Shown in pieces: positions 9,158 to 18,172 of a stretch of 20,232 nucleotides of DNA (positions are counted from its first letter, which is position 1; the number at the start of each line of letters is the position of its first letter). The notes beneath the pieces were generated by a model. It worked only from the letters and a program-made list of their open reading frames with translations. It made no database searches and was not told the DNA's origin. The stretch lies in the NCBI GenBank assembly GCA_012274205.1, contig JAAOZY010000463.1, forward strand, positions 1 to 20,232, in the 5' to 3' direction. This DNA comes from Betaproteobacteria bacterium (GTDB taxonomy: Bacteria > Pseudomonadota > Gammaproteobacteria > Burkholderiales > SG8-39). Position numbers and translations under genes: made by a program.

Positions 9158-9256
9158 CCGCATGTTTGCGGGGCCGGGTTTCCGTCCAGGAATGCACGAG
9201 GAGTGCGCTGGAATGGCAGTCACGGGCATATTTGATCTAGCGCAAAGAGTAATAAT

Positions 9257-9272
9257 CCCTGCTGTGGCAGGG
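9257..9272 (+). promoter_or_regulatory. Hairpin or operator-like palindrome upstream of dctP
   Basis: CCCTGC (9257-9262) and GCAGGG (9267-9272) form a perfect 6-bp inverted repeat with a 4-base spacer, 38 bases before the dctP start codon and just after an AT-rich TAATAAT. It could be a regulator binding site or an mRNA leader hairpin. There is no direct evidence for which. Confidence 0.35.
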
Positions 9273-9310
9273 TACGGCATTTGTCGGTATTTACCAGAGA
9301 GGAGAACCCC

Positions 9311-10321
9311 ATGAGCATCAGATTCAGATTTGTATTTGCGGCGCTGGTCGCGGCGCTCACAGTCGGTGCCGCGTATGCGCAGCAGCCGATCGTCATCAAG
9401 TTCAGCCACGTAGTGGCGGAAAACACGCCGAAAGGCCAGGGTGCGCTGAAATTCAAGGAACTCGCTGAAGCGCGCACCAAGGGCCGGGTTAAAGTCGAGG
9501 TATACCCCAACAGCCAGCTGTTCAAGGACGGCGAAGAGATGCAGATGCTGCAGCTTGGCAATGTGCAGATGCTGGCACCTTCGGTGTCGAAATTCGGGCC
9601 GCTTGGAGTGCGCGCATTCGAGGTGTTCGATCTGCCCTTCATCTTCGACGACGAAAAAGATCTGCACAATGTGACGCAGGGCCGCATCGGCCAGCAGCTG
9701 TTCAAGATGCTCGAAAGCAAGGGTATTACCGGCCTGGCCTACTGGGATAACGGTTTCAAGCAGATGAGTTCCAACAAGCCGCTGCGGACGCCAGCCGACT
9801 TTCGCGGACAAAAGATACGCATCCAGTCCTCCAAGGTGCTCGATGGCCAGATGCGCGCACTTGGCGCAACGCCGCAGGTCATGGCGTTCTCCGAGGTGTA
9901 CCAGGCGCTGCAGACCGGGGTCGTGGACGGTCAGGAGAACACCTGGTCGAATATCTACACACAGCGATTCTATGAGGTGCAAAAGTACATTACCGTGTCC
10001 AATCACGGCGTGATCCAGTATGCGGTGATCGTCAACAAGAAATTCTGGGATGGCCTCCCGGCGGACATTCGCGCTACGCTCGATGGCGCCATGAAGGATG
10101 CATCCAAGTACGCCAACGATATCGCCAAGAAAGAGAACGACGACGCCTTGGAAAAGATCAAGGCATCGGGCAAATCGCAGATCATCACGCTGACGCCGGA
10201 CGAGAAGAAAGCGTGGAAGAAGGCCGAACTGAAAGTGCATCGCGAGAACGAGGGCAGCATCGGCAAGGAACTGATCCAGGAGATCTACAAAGACACGGGT
10301 TTCGATCCGAACTCGCTGTAA
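9311..10321 (+). CDS. dctP: TRAP transporter periplasmic solute-binding protein, DctP family
   Basis: This is the extracytoplasmic receptor of a tripartite ATP-independent periplasmic transporter. It captures a carboxylate in the periplasm and hands it to the DctQM membrane unit. The 336-residue protein has a signal peptide of about 24 residues, a Phe/Ala/Val-rich hydrophobic core with cleavage expected after AYA (AYA-QQ). The mature part starts with PIVIKFSHVVAENTPKGQGA. The ligand-clamp region GQKIRIQSSKVLDGQMRALGA has the conserved Arg expected to bind the carboxylate, and VYQALQTGVVDGQENT follows. It resembles C4-dicarboxylate receptors most, but the ligand cannot be fixed from sequence. 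The ATG has a strong GAGAGGAG site six bases upstream. dctQ and dctM follow in the same operon. Confidence 0.94.
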   Translation: MSIRFRFVFAALVAALTVGAAYAQQPIVIKFSHVVAENTPKGQGALKFKELAEARTKGRVKVEVYPNSQLFKDGEEMQMLQLGNVQMLAPSVSKFGPLGVRAFEVFDLPFIFDDEKDLHNVTQGRIGQQLFKMLESKGITGLAYWDNGFKQMSSNKPLRTPADFRGQKIRIQSSKVLDGQMRALGATPQVMAFSEVYQALQTGVVDGQENTWSNIYTQRFYEVQKYITVSNHGVIQYAVIVNKKFWDGLPADIRATLDGAMKDASKYANDIAKKENDDALEKIKASGKSQIITLTPDEKKAWKKAELKVHRENEGSIGKELIQEIYKDTGFDPNSL

Positions 10322-10335
10322 GTCGATGGGCAGAG

Positions 10336-10360
10336 GCCGCCGGCGCTCGGGCGCCGCGGC
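10336..10360 (+). repeat. Strong GC-rich stem-loop just after dctP
   Basis: GCCG-C-CGGCGC (10336-10346), loop TCGG (10347-10350), then GCGCCG-CGGC (10351-10360) gives a 10-bp stem broken only by one bulged C, closed by a four-base loop. It starts 15 bases after the dctP stop and no T run follows. It is better placed to protect the dctP mRNA end or to pause transcription than to stop it completely. Confidence 0.65.
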
Positions 10361-10363
10361 TTG

Positions 10364-10407
10364 CGTCCCGGGGGGGGCGCGCGCTGAACGCGCTTGACCC
10401 CGGGACG
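10364..10407 (+). repeat. Second perfect inverted repeat between dctP and dctQ
   Basis: CGTCCCGGGG (10364-10373) and CCCCGGGACG (10398-10407) form a perfect 10-bp stem. The enclosed 24 bases can form a smaller inner stem GCGCG/CGCGC around CTGAA. Together with the adjacent 10336-10360 hairpin it fills most of the gap before the dctQ ribosome binding site at 10421-10430. Confidence 0.65.
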
Positions 10408-10435
10408 TAGCGCAGACCCTGGAGAGGAGGTGAAC

Positions 10436-11056
10436 TTGAACAAGGTGCTCAACCATCTGGAAGAGTGGCTGATCGCGTTCATGATGGGCGGGGCGACCAT
10501 CGTCATCTTCGTTTCGGTCGTGCACCGCTACGCTTCGGGCATACCCTGGCCCGCACTGCAGGACTGGCTGCTCACCATCAATCTGAGCTGGGCGCAGGAG
10601 CTCTGCATCTACATGTTCATCTGGATGGCGAAGTTCGGCGCCGCCTATGGCGTGCGCACCGGCATCCACGTTGGCGTGGACGTATTGATCAACATGCTGC
10701 AGCCGAAGTTGCGCACCAGGTTCATAATTTTCGGCCTGCTTGCAGGGGCGCTGTTCACCGGCATCATCGGCACACTCGGCGCCAAGTTCGTGTGGGAAAT
10801 CGCGCATACCGATCAGGTATCGCCGGACATGGAACTCCCCGTGTGGATCGCCTTCCTCGCGATTCCCTGCGGCTCCTATCTGATGTGCTACCGCTTTCTG
10901 CAGGTTACCTGGTCGTTCTGGCGCACCGGCGAACTGCCGCACCACGATCACGGCTACGTCGAGGGTATCGAGTCAGTCAAGGACGAAGACATCATTCCCC
11001 TTGCGCTCAAGGACAATCTGCACCCGCGCGAACCGGATACCAGGGAGATGAAATGA
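10436..11056 (+). CDS. dctQ: TRAP transporter small permease, DctQ family
   Basis: DctQ is the small membrane subunit that docks with DctM. The protein is 206 residues with four predicted transmembrane helices: about 11-32, 57-76, 98-122 and 137-162. It ends in a ~45-residue charged, His/Asp/Glu-rich cytoplasmic tail, somewhat longer than usual. Typical features are WAQELCIYMFIWMAKFGAAYGVRTGIHVGVD and the MELPVWIAF region. I chose the TTG at 10436 (NKVLNHLEEWL follows) because GGAGG ends five bases upstream. A GTG at 10430 overlaps that site. The stop overlaps the dctM start in ATGA, so the two are translationally coupled. Confidence 0.92.
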   Translation: MNKVLNHLEEWLIAFMMGGATIVIFVSVVHRYASGIPWPALQDWLLTINLSWAQELCIYMFIWMAKFGAAYGVRTGIHVGVDVLINMLQPKLRTRFIIFGLLAGALFTGIIGTLGAKFVWEIAHTDQVSPDMELPVWIAFLAIPCGSYLMCYRFLQVTWSFWRTGELPHHDHGYVEGIESVKDEDIIPLALKDNLHPREPDTREMK

Positions 11057-12717
11057 CCGCCGTCATTATCTTCGTGCTGTTGTTCGGACTCATGCTCACC
11101 GGCATGCCGGTATCGATTTCGTTGGGCCTCACGGTGCTGACGTTCCTGTTCACCATGACCAACATCCCGATCGAATCGGTGGCGTTGAAGCTGTTCACCG
11201 GCATCGAGCGCTTCGAGATCATGGCGATCCCGTTTTTCATCCTGGCTGGCAATTTCCTCACCCACGGCGGCGTGGCGCGGCGCATGATCAACTTTGCCAC
11301 CAGCATGGTCGGGCACTGGCATGGCGGGCTGGGCATCGCCGGTGTGATGGCCTGCGCTTTGTTTGCCGCGGTGTCGGGTTCGAGCCCGGCGACGGTCGTC
11401 GCGATCGGCTCGATCATCCTGCCGGCGATGGTCAAGGCCGGGTTTCCGAAGCGATTTGGCGCCGGCGTAATCACGACATCGGGCGCGCTCGGCATCCTGA
11501 TACCGCCTTCGATTGTGATGGTGATGTATTCGGTTGCGACCAATACGTCGGTAGGCGCGCTGTTCATGGCCGGAGTGGTGCCGGGGCTGATCCTGGCCTC
11601 GATGCTCGGCTTGGTTACCTGGTACCGGGCATGGAAGAACGATTATCCGCGCATGCAGCTGTCAGCCGGGCGCAGTGGCGCGCAGGCGACGATTGCGACC
11701 GTGGCCGGCTTGTCGGCAAGCCTGTTTTTCATCGCCGCGCCGATACTCGCCGCGTGGTTCGGGCTCAAGCAGATGGAAGGGGGCGGCATTCTGACTGTGT
11801 TATTCGGCATAGTCTGGCTGGTCGTGGCCCGATTGCTCACCAAGAGCGTCTTTGCACTGCGCTGGGTGTTTACCCTGGCCTTTCTGGTAGCGCCGCCCTT
11901 GCTGGTCTACGGTGCCAGCCAGGTGTTCGTGCCCGTTTCCAGCAATATGGCGTTGCTGGTGCTGTTGGCCGTTTGGATGATCGCGGCCTATCCGCTGGCG
12001 AAGAAGGCGGATCTGCAGCGTGGCATCGGCTTCGAGGCGCGGCACGAGGCCTTGCAGGTGTGGAATACGTTCTGGGAAAGCGTTTGGGGATTGCTGTTGG
12101 TCATCGTGGTGCTGGGCGGAATCTATTCGGGCGTCTTCACGCCGACCGAGGCTGCCGCGATGAGCGCCGTATATGCTTTTGTCGTCGCGGTGTTCGTGTA
12201 CAAGGACATGGGGTTCAGGCAGGTGCCGAAAGTGCTCCTCGACTCCGCCAATATGAGCGCAATGCTGCTCTATATCATCACCAACGCAGTGCTGTTCTCC
12301 TACCTGCTAACTTCGGAGCAGATTCCGCAGCTGATGGCGGACTGGATGATCGGCAATGGTCTCGGACCCATCGCGTTCCTGCTGATGGTGAATCTGCTGC
12401 TGCTGATTGCGGGCAATGTGATGGAACCGTCGTCGATCGTGCTCATCACCGCGCCCATCCTGTTTCCGGTGGCGATGAAGCTCGGAATCAACCCGATACA
12501 TTTCGGCATCCTGATCACGGTGAACATGGAGGTCGGCATGTGCCACCCGCCGGTCGGACTCAACCTCTACGTCGCCAGCGGGCTTACCAAGATGGGCATT
12601 ACCGAACTCACCATCGCCGTGTGGCCATGGCTGCTGACCATGCTCGTTTTCCTGGTCATGGTCACATACATACCGCAGATGTCGCTGTGGCTGCCGCGGC
12701 TGCTCGGCATGATGTAG
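11053..12717 (+). CDS. dctM: TRAP transporter large permease, DctM family, with an internal membrane insertion
   Basis: DctM forms the ion-coupled elevator-type transport core. At 554 residues it is about 120-130 longer than the usual ~430. The N-terminal half is canonical: GMPVSISLGL, FFILAGNFLTHGG, ALFAAVSGSSPATVVAIGSIILPAM and GILIPPSIVMVMY. So is the C-terminal half: GGIYSGVFTPTEAAAMSAVYA, GNVMEPSSIVLI, and FGILITVNMEVGMCHPPVGLNLYV. Between them, at about residues 205-335, lies extra sequence with roughly four hydrophobic helices, at the place where family members have a short cytoplasmic linker. Four helices would keep the topology of the second half. The ATG overlaps the dctQ stop and has GGGAG upstream. 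The frame is intact throughout. Confidence 0.95.
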   Translation: MTAVIIFVLLFGLMLTGMPVSISLGLTVLTFLFTMTNIPIESVALKLFTGIERFEIMAIPFFILAGNFLTHGGVARRMINFATSMVGHWHGGLGIAGVMACALFAAVSGSSPATVVAIGSIILPAMVKAGFPKRFGAGVITTSGALGILIPPSIVMVMYSVATNTSVGALFMAGVVPGLILASMLGLVTWYRAWKNDYPRMQLSAGRSGAQATIATVAGLSASLFFIAAPILAAWFGLKQMEGGGILTVLFGIVWLVVARLLTKSVFALRWVFTLAFLVAPPLLVYGASQVFVPVSSNMALLVLLAVWMIAAYPLAKKADLQRGIGFEARHEALQVWNTFWESVWGLLLVIVVLGGIYSGVFTPTEAAAMSAVYAFVVAVFVYKDMGFRQVPKVLLDSANMSAMLLYIITNAVLFSYLLTSEQIPQLMADWMIGNGLGPIAFLLMVNLLLLIAGNVMEPSSIVLITAPILFPVAMKLGINPIHFGILITVNMEVGMCHPPVGLNLYVASGLTKMGITELTIAVWPWLLTMLVFLVMVTYIPQMSLWLPRLLGMM

Positions 12718-12751
12718 CGGGGACGACCGTGGCTGTGGCGTCCCGTCCCGG

Positions 12752-12774
12752 GCACGGCCGGTATTCAGCCGTGC
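12752..12774 (+). terminator. Hairpin after dctM (possible terminator)
   Basis: GCACGGC (12752-12758) and GCCGTGC (12768-12774) form a perfect 7-bp stem around a 9-base loop, 35 bases after the dctM stop. A weaker repeat GGGACG/CGTCCC (12720-12725, 12739-12744) lies just before it. The following sequence (AGCTGTCGAATTTCTCC) is only slightly T-rich. It is the best candidate 3' end of the dctPQM transcript, in a 141-base convergent gap that contains no gene. Confidence 0.45.
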
Positions 12775-12841
12775 AGCTGTCGAATTTCTCCGGCAGTTGT
12801 TGTTGATGGTCGATGCAATTGCGATCTGCCGGCGCATCAGT

Positions 12842-12864
12842 GCCTGAAGCCGCGCCGTTCAGGC
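12842..12864 (-). terminator. Hairpin at the 3' end of the PFOR operon
   Basis: GCCTGAA (12842-12848) and TTCAGGC (12858-12864) form a perfect 7-bp inverted repeat with a 9-base GC-rich loop. It overlaps the stop codon of the DHOD-like gene. It is placed as an end-of-operon structure on the minus strand, but no T run follows, so it may act as an mRNA-stabilising hairpin. Confidence 0.4.
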
Positions 12865-13865
12865 CGGCGGGCCGGCGTAAGAGGTCAGCGCCTTCATGTA
12901 ATTGCTGCGTTCGAACGCCTCCGGATCGGGGCAGGCCTGCTGGCTGAGCGAGCCTTTCATCTGCTCGACCGAGGCGTAGTCGCGCTCGGCCAGCCACCGT
13001 TCCATACCGCTTATCATGGCGCCCGCGTGTTTCGGTCCCTGGCGCAGCAGGCTGCTTGCGATCATGACGCAGTCGGCGCCGGCCAGCAGCAGCTTGACTG
13101 CGTCCTCGGCGGTGTGCGCGCCGCCGGTGGCCGCCAGACTGGCTTTGACGCGGCCGTGCAGGATGGCGATCCAGCGCAGTGCCAGACGCAACTCGTCGGA
13201 GGTCGATAACACCAGATGCGGCGCGACCTCGAGCTCGTCGAGCAGGATGTCGGGTTGCACGAAACGATTGAACAGCACCAGTCCGGAAGCGCCTGCGGCC
13301 GCGAGGCGCGCCGCCATGTTGGCCATGGCGCTGAAGTAGGGGGACACCTTCACCGCGACCGGTATCGAAACCATGCTGCGCACCGACAATACCAGATCGA
13401 GATAGCGCTGCTCCACCACCGCGCTGTTGTGTGCGGGATCGGTGGCGAGGAAGTAGACGTTAAGCTCGATCGCGTCGGCGCCGGCCTCCTCGAACTGCTT
13501 GGCGATGCGCGTCCAGCCGCCCGGCGTGCAGCCGTTCAGGCTGGGGATCACCGGCACCGACAGCGCCTTCTTGGCGTCGCCGATCAGCTTCAGATAGTTG
13601 TCCGGGCCGGTATTGTAATTCTGCATCTCGGGAAAGAAGCCGTGCGCCTCCGGCGACAGCTCCGCCCCGGAGAGCATCAGGTTATGGGTGGCCATCTCCT
13701 CGTGCTCGATCTGCTCCTCGAACAGCGACGGCAGCACCACCGCCCCCACGCCGGCGTCCTGCAGGCGCTTCAGGTTGTCGAGCGAACTGGTCATCGGCGA
13801 GGCCGCGGCCACGATGGGATTTCGAAGTTCCAGCCCCAGATACCGGCTGCGCAGATCGACGCTCA

Positions 13866-13866
<1 letters not shown>
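12859..13866 (-). CDS. Dihydroorotate dehydrogenase-like flavoprotein of a PFOR operon
   Basis: The 335-residue protein is a TIM-barrel FMN protein of the dihydroorotate dehydrogenase superfamily. It starts MSVDLRSRYLGLELRNPIVAAASPMTSS and has AIELNVYF, VKVSPYFSAMANMAARLAAAG and the C-terminal phosphate-binding LAATGGAHTAEDAVKLLLAGADCVMIAS. True class 1 enzymes have NxSCPN, whose Cys is the catalytic base; here N136-V-Y-F139 lies at that place, with no Cys or PN. It matches the group annotated as dihydroorotate dehydrogenase-like, not pyrD. The ATG overlaps the last base of the nifJ stop (TAATG), with AAGGAG eight bases upstream, so it is translationally coupled to PFOR. Its substrate is unknown. 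A flavin redox role beside PFOR is inferred from context. Confidence 0.88.
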
Positions 13867-17501
<3,635 letters not shown>

Positions 17502-17536
17502 GGTTTCCTTCCTATCGTGTTCCGGACCGCGTGGCG

Positions 17537-18172
17537 CTACAGCAGGCCGGCTTTGCCGGACTTCCAGCGCTCGTACTCCGTCGTCAACAGTGCAACATGC
17601 TCGCGCTCTTCCGCGGCGAGCTCCTTGTACAACTCGCGCGCGACCGAATCGGCGGCCACGTTCGCGCCCTGTTCGCTGAAGAAATCCACGGCGCGCTGCT
17701 CGAACGCAATGGCGATGCGAAACAGGTTGGCCGGGTCCTCGGGCTTGCGCTCCACGCCCGCGAAAATGGCCGCGTGATCTATCTGGAAGTCTGCGCCGGG
17801 CGGCGGCATGTCGGCGTGGTAGCGCTTGGACAGGGTCTGCATATGCTCCTGTTCCATTTCGGCGAAGCGCCCGAACAGCTCGCGCAATACCGGATCCTTC
17901 GCCTCGCTCGAGGCGCGCTGGTAAAAGGCGTGGCCGCCGAGTTCGATCTCGAATGCGGCGCGGATCGCGTCCAGGCCCTTCGCGTCTTCGATCGCCCCGC
18001 GCTCCAGCAGTTCGAGCTTGCCCTTGCAATGCGGGCACATGCCGTAGGGAAAGGCGAAACCTTCGCTCACCTTGCCGCAGGCGCTGCAGCGCCAGCTCAG
18101 TTCGAGGTTGGCGCAGCAGATGTAGGCTTCGTCGCCTTCGATCGGACGGTGGCACCGCGGACAGGAGGTCAT
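17537..18172 (-). CDS. Rubrerythrin-family protein with N-terminal rubredoxin-like domain
   Basis: The 211-residue protein has an N-terminal metal-binding part (residues 1-52) with eight cysteines: CPRC (4/7), a CC pair (19/20), CSAC (29/32) and CPHC (46/49). The last two pairs resemble a rubredoxin site. A ferritin-like di-iron domain follows (about 60-205). Expected iron ligands are present: Glu near 77, ExxH at 107-110, Glu 158 and ExxH at 189-192. This domain order is that of so-called reverse rubrerythrins, NAD(P)H-dependent peroxide reductases that protect anaerobic metabolism. The ATG overlaps the upstream oxidoreductase stop in ATGA, and nifJ starts 35 bases downstream, so it is an operon member. 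A peroxide- or oxygen-scavenging role for the neighbouring Fe-S enzymes is inferred. Confidence 0.88.
   Translation of the reverse strand: MTSCPRCHRPIEGDEAYICCANLELSWRCSACGKVSEGFAFPYGMCPHCKGKLELLERGAIEDAKGLDAIRAAFEIELGGHAFYQRASSEAKDPVLRELFGRFAEMEQEHMQTLSKRYHADMPPPGADFQIDHAAIFAGVERKPEDPANLFRIAIAFEQRAVDFFSEQGANVAADSVARELYKELAAEEREHVALLTTEYERWKSGKAGLL

Larger units (their letters stand above)
9043..9310. other. Non-coding stretch between tRNA-Val and dctP
   Basis: I see no convincing gene in these 268 bases. They hold several short inverted repeats, listed separately (9122-9157 and 9257-9272), plus CCGCA-tgtt-TGCGG at 9158-9171. A strong GAGAGGAG ribosome binding site (9297-9304) lies six bases before dctP. 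The dctP promoter must lie here, but no clear -35/-10 pair stands out. A TGGCA...GGCAT sequence near 9214 resembles a sigma-54 site with its core elements one base too close. Confidence 0.6.

Noticed and set aside
9200..9230. Sigma-54 promoter upstream of dctP, as known for some dct genes
   Set aside because: TGGCA and GGCAT are present but the GG-to-GC spacing is one base short and TTGC is absent. No linked DctB/DctD regulator is in the window.
8966..9310. tRNA-Val as an integration (att) site of a mobile element
   Set aside because: No copy of the tRNA 3' end, no integrase gene and no phage or plasmid gene was found downstream. The next genes form an ordinary transport operon.
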